NCBI GenBank assembly: GCA_019400425.1
Contig: JAFREE010000068.1
Coordinates: forward strand, 1 to 64,000
Direction: 5' to 3'
DNA from: Hymenochaete sp. R1
Taxonomy: Eukaryota > Basidiomycota > Agaricomycetes > Hymenochaetales > Hymenochaetaceae
Length of the DNA: 64,000 bases
A program made the translations under genes and the position numbers. How positions within the stretch are numbered: the first letter of the stretch is position 1; every line of letters begins with the position of its first letter. Shown one piece after another: positions 1-12,275 of the stretch. The notes beneath the pieces are model-generated. The model did not search any database. It worked only from the letters and a program-made list of their open reading frames with translations, and was not told where the DNA came from.

Positions 1-508
1 AGTCAGTTGACCCCGAGCTGGCGATACTTGGTACAGGATCCCAAGCAGGGGTTTTCATGTCGGCGCCAGTTCATCCAGAGGTGGAGCGCGTGCGCGCGAA
101 GATGAGAATGAAGTCACCGGCGACGTTTGTTGAGTACAGAGCCCGGAGCCGACTTGATTGATGGAAACGACAGCGCGAGGGGACGGTATTGAAGATGCGA
201 GCGAGAAAGAAGAGAGTAGGTCGTACGATAGCGAAGTGATTCGCACTTTGGTGAGCGAAGAAAAGAAAAGAAAAACTGAAAAGAAAAGAAAGATGGTCGG
301 TCGGTCAGTCAGACGGCGCGCGAGAACTTGAGTCTCGTTTCGGGTTCAAAAGTCAACCAGAAACGCAAATAGCTTAACAAAGCGGACGGGGAAAGTTGTA
401 AAGCAGCAGCGGGTGACGATAACAGACAAAAGGGGGATGGGCATGACGAAACGAGAAGCAGGGGACGTACGATGGTAGCTTTCTAGACCCTATCCATCTC
501 TCACATCA
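1..508. other. Gene-free left edge
   Basis: No open stretch with a recognisable product is seen on either strand. The segment is purine-rich on the plus strand around 245-295, with repeated AAAAGA-type runs. It may be the 3' flank of the Gln-rich remnant that follows on the minus strand. Confidence 0.4.
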
Positions 509-1910
509 TCATTGATAGCAAAGCGTCCGCGTTCGTGTTTGCCTGACGAGTCCGCCGTCTGTTGAGACTGCGACTGCACCCACCCGCTCGTTCCTGGCAG
601 ACTCAATGACAGGCTCGGCCTGGTTGTACATTTGCGTCCCTGCGAGTCCTGCTTTGAACGGTCCTGGACTTCTATATGCGCTCTCGCTGGCCTGGTTGCT
701 TCCGCTCATTCCCTCACCACTTCCGACTGAGCTCATGTCGTCCGAGTCTTGGCCCATCGCGTACGTCTGTTGTTGGTGAGGAAGACGGTGCTGCTGCTGT
801 TGCTGCATGAAGAACGGCTCTCCATCCATCGGACTTCCGGGGCCATGAGCAGAAACTGGAGTGGACGTACCCTGTCAACCTCCAAAGCCCTGTTCCCACT
901 GTGCCTGCGCGATTTGTTGTTGCGGTTGTTGGCCATACAATCCCAGCTGCGCTGACTTGTCCCACCTAGTTCCGAACCCACTAACAGAGCCCAGCTCGTC
1001 CTGGTGTCCAGCAACGCGCGCGAGCGTCGCGTCTGAGAGTCTGAGTGCGCGAGTGATGCGCGCGAAACTCCATGCTGGTGGCCAGATGGTTCATATGTCG
1101 CCTGTATCCCAGAGGCGAGTCCAGCGTGAATCAGCATGTCGAACGAATTCGCGCTGTTGCTAGCGCGCGCGAAATTCCTCTGAGGGACGCTTGGGACTTG
1201 CTGCTGCTGTTGTTGAACACGTTGTTGTTGTTGGCTGAAGACGTTCTGGCTGAGAACCGGGCCTGCAGACATCGGACCCTTGAACGACTCGTCAAAAGGG
1301 ACGGCAACAGTGGATGTGGTGGCAGTCGGCTGAGGCTGCATGCGCACGAAGTCGTCGTCGTCGCCATCCATGCCGTCTTCCTCTTGCGCAGCCATCTCGT
1401 ACGCGCGTCTTTCCTCCTCTCTCACATCTCCGAGGCTCTCAGTAGTCTCCCAAGCACCATTTCCTCCAGTCCTTTCCGTCTCCTGCAGGTTGATGAGCCC
1501 CATGAATTCGATGCTCCAACCAGTTCCTCCAGCCTTGGCGGTCCAACTCGAGCACGCCATTCGTTGTTCGCCCTTCTCAACGCGCCCGATTCGGCACGAA
1601 TGAGACGAAGCTCTCTTGCAGCGAGAAGGCGAGTGCGGCGCACTTGGTGGAAGATGGCGATAGACGAGCTGGCGACCGCAGACCTGGATGGACGCCTGAC
1701 GGAGGCGAGGTTCGGCAGTAGACCTGCGAGGTCGAGAAAGCAACTGTTGAGGATTTCACGGTGGGCGCGCTCAACAACAATGTGTGTTGCGCGGCGCTCT
1801 GTGGTATTGGCACGGCGATTCGGCTTGCGCTTGTTGCTGCTGCTGATTGTCGTGGACGCAGGAGCCTGGACGTCTCCGGATGTCTGGGTGGCAATCGATA
1901 TTTGATCTGG
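509..1910 (-). pseudogene. Remnant of a Gln-rich low-complexity protein gene
   Basis: Reading the minus strand downwards from about 1910, coding-like pieces appear in changing frames. First is a short poly-Gln stretch (about 1820-1850). Next is a piece with EFMGLINLQET and an acidic run DGDDDDF near 1340-1370. Then come two poly-Gln runs (about 1195-1240) and NSFDMLIHAGLASGI near 1085-1140. The frame then shifts to QQPQQQIAQAQWEQGFGG near 890-960, meets a TGA, and continues with a Met-rich, Gln-rich C-terminus down to 509. At least one frameshift (about 990-1060) and one stop (about 880) break it. Composition (Gln, Ser, Met, Asp) resembles the activation regions of fungal transcription factors, but no DNA-binding domain is visible, so the family is unknown. 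An unusually intron-rich intact gene is possible but less likely, because the same block is repeated in worse shape at 2030-2540. Confidence 0.45.
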
Positions 1911-2029
1911 CCAAAAAAAGAAAAGAAACTTACAGTGTGATCACTATCGATCGATGGCAAGAAGGGAAGACCCGCAGAACCAGGGGTGAATGGTGTTTCG
2001 GTCCCTTGAACGGCCGGTTTGAGGTGATG

Positions 2030-2540
2030 AGGGCGGCGGAGGTGGTGGTGGTAACTGGCTGAGGTTGGATGCGCGCGAGACCGTCGTCGTCGCTGTCGCT
2101 ATCCTTGGCCCATGCGCGCGCGCACGCGCAAGTTTCCCCCCTCCCTCTCCTCTATCTTCCAATCCTCACCCACATCCTCCAATCCCATCCATCCCGCAAC
2201 CTGAGGAGCACCATGAATTCGGTGCTTCCAGCAGGTCCTTCCAACCCCACCCATCCTACTCGAACGCGCCATCCAAGGTATTTTTTCCATTCCCAATGCG
2301 TCCGGTTGCGAGCGAGAACGAGCGAGAACGAGAGCAGCAAAAAAAAAGCACTTGACGCGCGCGGACAGCAGCGACGGACGAGTTGATGATGGCGACGGAT
2401 GAGTTGGCAGGAAGTCGAAAAAACGGCCGTTGGGCTCGTTCGACGCTTTGGACACAACAGTCGTGCTTGTGCGCGCGCTTGCGCTGCTGCTGTTGTTGGT
2501 AGTAGTGGTGGTGGTTGAAGAAAAAGAACGACGCGCTCAC
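2030..2540. repeat. Diverged second copy of the 1290-1910 block
   Basis: Four landmarks recur in the same order about 0.65-0.71 kb further on: GGCTGAGG.TG.ATGCGC (1328 and 2058), CATGAATTCG.TGCT (1501 and 2212), GATGGCGA..GA.GAG (1653 and 2386), and a CTTGCGCTGCTGCTG-like Gln-encoding stretch (1825 and 2477). The second copy has many indels and no long open frame. I read it as an old tandem duplication of part of the Gln-rich gene. Confidence 0.55.
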
Positions 2541-3239
2541 AACCCATTGGGGAGGCGTAGGCGTGTCTACCGATGCATCAGCATTTCCCGGTTTCTTTCC
2601 TGCATGCCGTCCTCGTCCTCTCTCGCTCGACGACCTGGACGCCACCCTCAACATCATCTGTGCCCTCCTCGCACCAGAAGCAGAGCTCAAGCAGGGATCT
2701 CTTGACAACCACGCTCGGCTACGGAATGCGAGCTGGGCTTCAGACAAAGTCAGGTTTCTGAAGAGAAAATCAGTTAGAATATGATAGGATGAGGTGCTCT
2801 TCAGCTACGTCGCTCCGCGTCCAGCTCCACACTATCTGTATCTCCTAAAAATGGCTGTCTTTGATAACTAGCCTGATCAAATTCAAGGTGACGATAATGG
2901 AGTGAAAAAAAGGCATGTCCAGCAAGATTCACGCAGAGAAAGCGGACATAACAGGCCGTCACGGTGCGGCATGGGGAGAAATGCTGCCTCAAAAGCAGTT
3001 TGCATTGCGGGCACAGGGTACCTGGATGGCGTTCGTCTTGTTTTTATATAGCGACCTAAACAAAAAAAAATGATAATGCTACTTTTCGACTTACTGCATG
3101 TCAGAAACGGAGACAATATGCGGCTCCGGGCAAGCATCAACCATAGGACGGTACCTCTTCAAAGGTCTATCGCCCATCTTATCGTCTGCCGTCTATTTGA
3201 AAGAATAGTTCGCGATAGGCCGCAAAGTGTTCGTCGAAC
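2541..3239. other. Unassigned stretch
   Basis: Only short open frames occur here. The segment lies between the repeated Gln-rich remnant and the end of the CRN remnant and may hold its eroded 3' part. No recognisable feature is seen. Confidence 0.3.
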
Positions 3240-4466
3240 TAAAACGCAGGAAGGACAAACGACCGTTCTCCAGAAAGTCCGTCGTTCACGAGCTTCACAC
3301 AGCTTGCGCTCTCAAGGTACAGGCGAACCTTGTCTTTCGAGTCCTTCGAAAACATTTCGCATAGCATTCGAAGGAAATCGTTCCTCCACATTGAGACGTC
3401 GCTTTTAGGCATGTAGTAGTATAATTCCTCACCAACCTCCACTAGCAGAGGCCAAGTCCATCGTTGGCTGCCACTGTGAACTTGCGTGAGGTAAATCAAA
3501 GACGATGAAAAGAACGAGCGCACAAGAAACATTGGAAGTGATCAATGCGAATCGCAGTCTTGATATCATACCACAGGGGAAAAAAGAACATGGAGCAGCC
3601 GTAAGTCTCCAATGTATCCTTCCACACCCCAACATTCATCTTGCGCGAGCAGCCCACCGCGTTTAATAGCTCTAAGATTTCATGAGACTCGGGAGCGGCT
3701 TGTTCGCCTTTCATCTCAAAGGCGTATCCAGATGCATCACTTATTTCGCAGCCAAGTCTCCCTAGCAATTCCTTTTCGAACTGAAGAAGACTGAGTGAGT
3801 GGTTCCTCAGGACTGAGAAATGACCGGATACGTACGGGAGCAACCAATTTCCGCACCTTCTGTAACATGCGCTAAAAATCTTGGACATACTTGGGAAGTA
3901 GTTTGCTGTCAGGCCACTCTTTGATATCATTCAGTCGTAGGTCTCGTTCTTTGAACTTGCGTCCTCCGGCTTTTACGAAAACCTTCTTGAACCTCTCGAT
4001 CAGTTCGTTGCGTTCGTCAATTCATAGAAACTCGTCTTTTTCTTGTTTGGGAAGGGTGTTTCAGCAAAAGCAGCGCATCCGAGTCTGAGAAAGAAGTGAT
4101 TTGAAACGCACCGGGAGTCTGCACAATGAGGATCTCCATCGGATCAAGGTCAAGGCCTGCCACCTTTATCCTTGGATCTACTTTCTCGACGTGGCCATTG
4201 GTCTTTGAAAATCCGAAGCCCCTGACGTGCTCTTCCAAGTCTTCCTCAGATCCTTTGCCTACATCCCTGTCCTTGCACCTCCAAACCTCAAGCCTGGCAG
4301 CATCAACATGCCGAAGGTCGATCGCTCTGCGGTCCTTGACCTTCTTCTTGAAGTCGTCAGCAGTGGCGTCGTGAGGTAGATCATCACTAGTAGGCTCTCC
4401 AAGGGGCTTCTTGTTGTGGTCAATGAGCAAGTACCAGACCGTCATTGTGTCCGCCATCGTGGCCAT
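3240..4466 (-). pseudogene. Crinkler (CRN)-type gene, frameshifted
   Basis: From the ATG at 4466 the minus strand encodes an N-terminal ubiquitin-like CRN domain of about 115 residues. It starts MATMADTMTVWYLL, passes through ADDFKKKVKDRRAID and LEVWRCKD, and closes with DPMEILIVQTPG, matching the usual layout of that domain (hydrophobic start, LKK..I segment, LxLWK-like strand, terminal hydrophobic-VQ-P strand). The linker then runs into KKKTSFYEL and the frame is lost by one base near 4017. The continuation, RNELIERFKKVFVKAGG, is in another frame. Further pieces with ELLGRLGCEISDASG (about 3770) and VGEELYYYMPKSDV (about 3440) run down to a stop near 3240. CRN proteins are secreted or nuclear effector-like proteins in oomycetes and are also found in many agaricomycetes, where their role is unclear. 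The frame changes make a functional product unlikely, although unrecognised introns could explain some of them. Confidence 0.7.
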
Positions 4467-5884
4467 CGTCGTGGTTGGTTGATAGGTGTCGCTCGCTTTC
4501 ACACAGCAACTCAGTGTCACACGTTCCACTGTGACGCCCGTGACGTGTTGGTATTTGTATTATGTAAGAGTAATGTCACACCTCTTCTCTCCACGCACTT
4601 TTTTCACCGAGGCAGCATGCTAATCATTTGTCTTCACTTTCTAAGAGCGTAATCGAGTTGCGAAAGAAATGGGGTGGAGCTGTATAAGAAGAACTAGTAC
4701 AAATACACATGAGTATTTTTTTTCGTATGTGGGAAGAAGCGATGGATACTCCAAATGCAAGATAGTTTATCCCACTTACGTTATGACAATCGTCAGTGTC
4801 AACAACGGCACGAGCTAGGGAATGTAGAAGAACGAGAAGGCGAGAGAATAGAAATAGAGATAGTGGAGACAAATCGAGAGATGGGATATCAGATGACAGA
4901 AAGGAGGCGAGAGATAGAGGAAGAAAAAGAAACAGTTAAAGAAACACCGATGAAAAAAATGAGAAAAAGAACTCAAACAATCCATCCATCGACAGGGGAA
5001 TGGGCACTGTATGTACGTCGTAGCAGAAGGCTGCAGGATGCATGCGAACGGATGCGTGACATGAGAGAAAGAAAGGCGGGCCATACACATAAGTGGAAAG
5101 ATGAAGTGCGCCGATGTGGTTGTTTCGATGTAGACACGAAAATGCGCGGCGTCCGCCCTGATTTGTAAAGGAAGGGATTGTCCTATAGTGTGTTAAAGCC
5201 AAAGTGGAGTGGAAAGGAAGTATAAGAGGACCATAATCAAAAAGACATGCCTGGCGGGGACGAGAAGAAGGACAGAGTAAGGGTGTCATAATATAAACAA
5301 AAGAATTTCAGCGAGCCGGGACTGATGCGAAACCAAAAAGGTATGAAAATAGATGCTCGGAATATGCACATCGAACTTGAAGGGAGGGGGGATCATGAGA
5401 GTGATTGCGATGAGTGGAATAGGAAAACAAACAAATGAAAAGGAGAAGAAAGAGGGAGAGCTCACGGGCGGAGGCTGCTATATGATGATCAGACACGGCT
5501 AAATTTATGAGTAAATGAAAACGAAAAAGACGATGGAAAATAAATATGTGCAGAGAAGATTGGCGACGGAGGGGTGAGGGTGGCTTTTGGTTTGAAGTCA
5601 GGTCCGGTAGAGTTCCGTACCCGGAAACACGGAGGAATCGGAAAGATGAGAGGCAGAAGTGATGAGCTGGGATGACAAAACTGCAGTGGAATGAGAAAAC
5701 GGTGGAGATAAATGCCAGAGAATCGTCATAACAGGCTCGCGCAAATGGCAGAGGATGAAGGGGCGCCGACGGGACGCGGAAGAAAGTGCCCTCACGAAAG
5801 TAGGCCAAGCGTAACATATAGACAAGGCAATTCGGGAGAAAATCCCAGGTTACGAGGGAAATGCACTCAACGATATCAACCCGC
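4467..5884. other. Intergenic, purine-rich 3' flank of the zinc-finger gene
   Basis: The plus strand is strongly GA-rich from about 4820 to 5500, so the zinc-finger gene's transcript (minus strand) would carry a long pyrimidine-rich 3' end. The open frames here are highly charged (Arg/Glu) and look like products of the base bias. No gene is supported. Confidence 0.5.
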
Positions 5885-8375
5885 TCAGGCCTCATACTTC
5901 GACCCTCTCGTGCCCGGCCCAACACCCACTCCAGCGGGCGCATACCCCACATCTGCCAACGCCGACCCAGGCCCCGCCGCCGGACCTCCATATCCTCCAT
6001 ACGCCCTTGCATGGGGATGTACAAGCGAATGCATATGCGGACTTGGCACATAAGCCGAGTGTCGAATGGCAGGACTCATGTGCGAGTGGTGATGGTACCC
6101 TCCGCCTGCTCCAGTATCGCCATTCATCATCGATGCCGGACTGTCCGCACCACCGCATGTCCCTCGAAGAGGAGCAAGGATAGGCGGAGGAGAGGGCGCG
6201 CCGCTGTCCATCGACGCATACGATGGTAGATGCTGCTGTTGATGTTGCTGGTGATGTTCGTCTCCGTTTCCATTTCCACCGAAATGCGAGTGATAAGACG
6301 TATGACTGCTCGTATCACTCAACACTCCACCACTCCCGCTAGCCACGCTGCTGCTGGAACTACTGGCCGTTGTTGAAGGCGGTGGTATCAGATGCGATTG
6401 CGATTGCGGTGGTGGTGGTGGTGAATGGACGTCGTAATGAGGATGGAAGTGGTGATGATATGATCCGGCCGGCCCAGGCACGCCAGGCCCGGAAGCCGAG
6501 CCGGGTACCGAAGAGGATGAAGAGGAAGCTTGCTGGGGCTGGGGTACGGACATGTAACTCCCTTCGGGACTGTCGATCAAACCTGCCGCGCTCGACGGAG
6601 GCGCACCATACGCCATGTACCCTCCTCCACCAGGCCCGTTCGTTGCCGCCGGTGTTGCGCTCGCGTTCGAGCTATTCACGCCGTTCTGCCATCGATCACC
6701 ACTACTGGGACCACCAACTAATCGACCGTTAGTGATGATAGGGCTTTGCGCTGGACTCTGCGTGTTGCTGTTGCTCACGCTGATGCTGCTCACAGACGAG
6801 CGCGCCCGCCGGCGTTCCTTGGCCATCATCTGATGGTGTTGTTGCGGATGCATGGGCGGCATCGACGACGACTCCGGTGGTCCCGGACCCGGCTGATACC
6901 TCTGTTGTTGTTGATTTTGCTGAGCATCTGGATGGGATAGAATTACCGATTGAGACTGGGGAGGTGTCGAACTAGCTCCCGAAGACGACGCAGGATTCAC
7001 GTACGCCTCAGGTGGATAATGTTGCCGCTGGTAGAATGTCGAAATCTGGGGGCTTGTTCCCGCCTGCGTCTGCTGCTGAGAAGCGTAATGTGGGTACATG
7101 TACGTAGACGCAGAGTGGGATGAATAAGACGATGACGACGGTGGTGGGGGAAGGGGAACGTGAGTGCTTGCGCCTGTGCTAGGGGTGCTGTTACTTTTAT
7201 GACTATGACTCGCAGGACTCTCAGGAGGACTTTGCCCGTTTCCATGCCCATGTCCAAGCCCGTTCACATGTCCATTGGACATCCCACCACCATTGTGTTG
7301 TCCAACTTCATACGAGCCATTTGGGGGTGTCAATGGGACACTATACGGCGGTGCCATTCCACCGTTATGAAGGTGCGATTGGGGATGGGGTGACGCAACA
7401 GCTGAAGGGTGCATGGACGGAGTGGAATGAAGGGGGATCTGGGGGGAACCCGATACGCCGGCATGCGCGGGAGGATACGGCTGGTTGATAGGGAGCGAAT
7501 ACGGCGAAGCCGATTGCGCTTGGGCCAAGCCTGGAGCAGGTAGATGAGCCTGCGCGAGAGGCGGAGGGCCGTCGTCCGGTCCTGGAGGAATCCCACCTGG
7601 ACTGAGCTGGGTGGGAGATGTCGCGCCATTGGCAGACGAAGTTTGGGCCGCCTTGTTTTGAGCTGCCGCACGAGCGGCAGATGATGCAGATCTGCGCGAG
7701 CCCGGAGAAAGATGGATTCGATAACTACATCAAAGCGAAGAAGAAAGAGGAACCATCAGGATACAATGAACGAAGGATGGCAAGTAAGACGTAAACAGAG
7801 AACGTGAGGGTGACCTACTGCTGTTGGAGGTTGTCCTGGCGCGAGCACCGCGTCTCGCAGCCCGGAAACGGGCATTTGTGATTCCTCTCACCGGTATGAA
7901 CGCGGGCATGGCGAGCGAGATGGCCCGACGTCGTGAATCCGCGGTCACAAGTCTGGCACACGTGTTTCTTCTTCGATGCAGCGCCCCCGCTCCCACCACC
8001 CCCACCTCCCATTGAACCATTCGGATTCGTGTTCGAGCCTGACGCTGATCCAGACGCAGACGCAGACGAGTGTGCACTCGGAGGAGACATTATATTTGAA
8101 GAAGATGAAGGAGAGGTGGTACCAGGGCCCATTGCGGACGTTGCGCTTTGGCCTTGAGGAGGATAATGTTGACCGTTGAGCTTGGACGTCAAAGCATCGT
8201 CCAAGGGTGGACCTATATGTTCACCGCGCGAAGGCAATCCTACTGGTAGCTCTTGCTTAATATGTGGTGAGCGGGCATGAGTGTCGAAGGTAGTTTGAGA
8301 GGGGTGGCTTGTGGTACTAGTGTACGGGTGGATCGTAGACGCAGGGTGAGCCCGCTGAGTCGGGGTTCTGGGCAT
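5885..8375 (-). CDS. C2H2 zinc-finger transcription factor, NRG1-like
   Basis: Two exons (8375-7819 and 7724-5885) join through a 94-nt GT-AG intron to give 798 residues. Two adjacent C2H2 fingers lie at about residues 138-192: HVCQTCDRGFTTSGHLARH, a TGERNHK linker, then CPFPGCETRCSRQDNL followed by H-x3-H. The spacing C-x2-C-x12-H-x3-H and C-x4-C-x12-H-x3-H, and the wording of the helices, match the Nrg1 repressor family of yeasts. In that family the fingers bind a CCCT-like site and recruit a co-repressor. The intron falls inside the second finger, just before its first His. The rest is low complexity: Ser/Gly-rich before the fingers, then over 600 residues rich in Ser, Pro, Gln, His and Gly. 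IKQELP near residue 40 resembles a sumoylation site. An in-frame TGA lies four codons upstream of the chosen ATG, supporting this start. A nuclear regulator is very likely; the target genes are unknown. Confidence 0.93.
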
Positions 8376-9480
8376 ATCACGAACGTAGGTGGCCTTTCAG
8401 TATCGTGTTTTTGTTCGAAGTCGTCGTTGAGGGTGAAAGAGAGCTGGGTGCGAGGAGAGCGGACGAAGACGCGTCGAGAGAGATGAGAGGACGACGTTGT
8501 TGAGGTAGTTGCCAACGAGGTGGTGATCGTCGCTTCCGTCGTTGTTGTCGTCGTCGTCGGCGTCACTGTCGTCGATGATAATAATGATGTCGGTGATGGC
8601 GAGCGTGTAGTCTTCGCCGTCGAACTCGATGGTGAAGGGGGGGACGGACAGGGACGATGGTGAGGTGAGGGATGAAAGGGAAGTGCGAAATATTGCGGGG
8701 GGAAGAAAGACGAGGACCCTTTCTGGCTTCCCTAGCTTTCATTCTATATATGGATCCTGGGAATTACTTCCTCTTTTCGGATAGTTTCTTCTTGTTGATG
8801 GGTTCTTTTTTCTTTTATTTTTTCCTTTTCTCGCCATCAATAAACAAACTTTGTATTCCTATCAGCTGCACACTTAGAATAGAATATATGTATATGTATA
8901 TGTTATACATAAATATATATGTTTGTATAGGAGAAGAACGTATTTGGGTGCTCCTTCTCGTCGTCGTCGGTGTTCAGCCGTTCATCCGGCTTATCCCGGC
9001 CATCAAACACGACTTCCCTTCTTATCGCCCCATCATCATCGTCTTCCATCTATTATATTATCCCTCCATCCCTCTTTGTACACCATTCCCCCTCAGCGAC
9101 GTTCACTGTGAACGATTGGCCGTGACGACGTCGACGACGCTGGCAACGACGACGCTGAGGCCGACGTGAACACCAACGGGGTCCACACCCATGATGTTCG
9201 AGGTGCGCACGAATGGCCGCAATCGCCCATCTCAGATTTCAACTCCCCTGCTCGTTTTCCGACTAGAGCGGCAATTTACTCTCGTCCTCCTCTCTCTTCC
9301 GCTCGGTATGTCATCGCCATCGGTACTGGCATCCAGTCTTTTTCTTGTTCACTTTGGCTTTGACAGAGACCATGTTCGAGTATGTATTTTGTTTACTTTC
9401 TTATTCTTATTTGACCATCACAACGCGCCCTGAGTTGTCTTACCTGCAACCCACCCAACCTGCTCAGCCTCGCGCCGGCC
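8376..9480. promoter_or_regulatory. Long leader and promoter region of the zinc-finger gene
   Basis: From 8376 to about 8640 the sequence is GC-rich with CGTCGT repeats and reads as a 5' leader. Around 8880-8930 there is an AT-rich run of alternating TATA/TGTATA steps that could serve as a core promoter for the minus-strand gene. The assignment is by position only. Confidence 0.35.
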
Positions 9481-12275
9481 CATCTCCCAGCCCCCGCAAT
9501 AAATTATGACACTCCGAAGCTCCGCTCAACGCACACGAGCGAATCAGGCAGCGCCAATTCCAATTCATTTCTCATCAGCATCACCAACCCACTTTTGTGT
9601 TCAGAGTCAAGAGTCAATCGACATCAAGCTTTGATCTTTTTGATGGCCTACAGAGCGCACACTTTTCACGTCTTTGATGCCGGTCGCCCCGACAACCAGG
9701 TCCCCCTCCCAACTATCTTTCCTTTCCTGTGTCTGAAACTCCCTCATCCTTAGTCTGACGCAGCTCGCAGCTTGCGCGCGCCGCAAAAACCGCACCTTTA
9801 CCGAGTTAAGTCAGGTAATTAAGAGTCTGAGATCTGAACCTCAGACAGTCTCACTTCTGTGACTCTGACGACGTCAACGTCAGTCCACGAAAAGCTGCCC
9901 AGCCAGCTTAGCGCTTTGCGCTCGCAACACAAACTTTGTACACAACAACACCATCACATACACGACTCGCTCACCATCACCTTTACCCTCCCCCTCTTTT
10001 CCAATACCAATCCACGATCTCACGCCTCCACGCCCTCCAGCATCGTTTTGATACACGAAACTGATACGAAATCGGAACAGTGGTGTTTCAAAATGGCACG
10101 ACAAGAGGCAAGGTTTTCGGCCGTACTGAAAGATTGAAGGTAGCGGTGGCATATGAACGATCGGAGGGGTCGGAGTACTGGGTAAGTGAGCCTCCCTCTT
10201 CGTTTCTCCGCTATCATCAACTAGTCTCGACCCTCCGTCGTTCTCCGACGATCGGCCCACCAACGCCCTCCGGCCCACAACCTTCGAAAGCGGAGAAGCT
10301 CACAAACTCTGAAAAGAGGCCCCTCGACTCGACCCAGCCTCAGGTCGATCAGCTCGCCTTTCGCGCCACATTACGTTCAAGCCGCTTGCGTTTGCATCGA
10401 TATCCAAAGGCCAAGCTCTCCCAAAGCCTGATAAATGTCGTCTACAAACAAAAAAACTTCAACTCGACGATTTCGAAGACAAAGCGAAAATGCGAAACTT
10501 TTCTTCTGTGACGACCCTCGATCCGAAGCAGCGTGTGAAATAATCGGTCAAGGCGACGGGTTCTCAGCAGGTTTAGAAGCTTACTTGTGTAGCCGGGATG
10601 ATTTGCTCTCTTTTTCTTCGTGGATGAACGGATAAGTCGGAAAGATATAATGGATGGGATGAAACGTAGGTGAGCCCCCTTCATCTCTGTATCGTCACTG
10701 TTCACCCTCATTTAGATAGACGTCGGACAGCGACAATGTAGTTTTCAATACATGACAAGCAACTCCCATTCGTCTATGGCTGGCCTCAGAACCCAGCACA
10801 CGATAGATCCCTCAGGTCGATCGCTTCTTCAACTTAGCCCTTGACGCCACATTACGCCTGTCGCTCGCTCGTTCCGTTCCGTTCGTTCAAGGCTACGCAC
10901 CGTTCACCCGGCATGCAGAGCCCCAAACACAGTTTCCATACGTCAATCCCGAAGCCAAAGGCTGGTCTGAATTCTTCCCCTATCACTACGTGAATCACGT
11001 TTCGCTTTTCGTGAGCCTCGTGTCCAGTATCGGATAGCCAGTCGATCTCTCAACGTACCAGCAGACAAAGCTCACGTACGCACACGCACAATCGCGGATA
11101 CCCGGCCGAACAGATTCTCCGCTTGCACAAACTGTATTCGCGATTTCCGACTCGCAAGCGCAAGTGATGGTGGCGCGCACCTTCGAGAGCCTCGAGGCGC
11201 CTTCCCTCTCCGTCTCTCATCACCAAAACTTAGGAGGTCAATAACCGAAAAATCAAATGACGCGGAAAGAATAGGAGCTACATAGCTTCATTTTGAAAAG
11301 AAAGTTGAAGGTGCGCTCTCATCTCATCCCATCCCGCCTTAGGTCCTTTGCCCATCAGCTTCGCTGAGCTCCTAGCTCTCACGCCCCGGGCTTCTAAAGT
11401 TAAACTCAGCTCAACTCAAGGATGAAAGAGAAGAAGAAATAATACCAATACGAGCTCAAATTCGAAGCAACGACGATGAAGAACCCAACACAAATCCCGC
11501 CCATTCGTACCCTTTCCTTTCCCCTCACCGCCCCCTACATCTCGTTCTCATATCCCCATCACCCCTAAATAACCCCGGAGAAAAACGTACCCCTGTGGCG
11601 ATGCACACAAGGCTAAAGTCTCCCTGGTGAGAATTTTTTCCTTTTCCCTTTTCCTTCCCAACCCTGCACCTGCGCTGCGTTCTCGTATCCTTGTTTCAGA
11701 CTCTTTGGGAGATTTCAGACCTCGAAACTTGGAGGCGGGCCGAAAGAACGGGCGAGCGGGACGAGACGCGGAGCATCGCCGTGGTATCGTGTTTGTTTGT
11801 GTCACATCTTTGTTTAGTTGTTTGTCTATTTATTTGATTATGAGTCTGCGTGTATGTGTGAAAGAGTGAGCGAGCGGTTGTGATATGGTGATTGAGCGAT
11901 GTGAGCTTTGTGCTTTGAGTTAGAAGTTGCCGTATCGCGGCATTTCGGGCTCGAGGCGTCGAGCCTACGAACATTTTGGCCGGACTTATGCGAGAAGAAA
12001 ACCCTCCCAAATGCAATCTGGATTAGTTGATATTTCTTGACTGCCGTGGATGTTTCGTCGGAGCCCGTGGTAGGTACTGCAAGTTTCGGACTACATCCAC
12101 ATACTTGTGCGTGCCGTTCCTCGTTCTGTATCGTGCATGTGATGCAAAATCCAATGAGAAGTAAACAAGTTAAAGTACAGGATGTTTTGTTACTAAGTGA
12201 ATGAGACGTCAGCGATTTCAACACAAAAAAAATATATATCAAAGAAACGACGAACCTTCTTCAACAAGCTGAAGT
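9481..12275. other. Gene-poor stretch
   Basis: No protein family is recognised. A CCTCAGGTCGATC...GCCACATTACG block occurs twice (about 10338-10374 and 10814-10850), suggesting an old local duplication. Pyrimidine-rich segments around 9950-10010 and 11500-11530 look like promoter or leader sequence, but no coding region can be attached to them. Confidence 0.35.

Noticed and set aside
4755..5168. Plus-strand open frame of 137 codons rich in Arg and Glu
   Set aside because: Composition is explained by the GA-rich strand; it lies in the 3' flank of the NRG1-like gene and shows no domain.
8672..9169. Plus-strand open frame of 165 codons with hydrophobic stretches
   Set aside because: It lies in the T-rich promoter region of the minus-strand zinc-finger gene; hydrophobicity follows from T-richness and no family fits.
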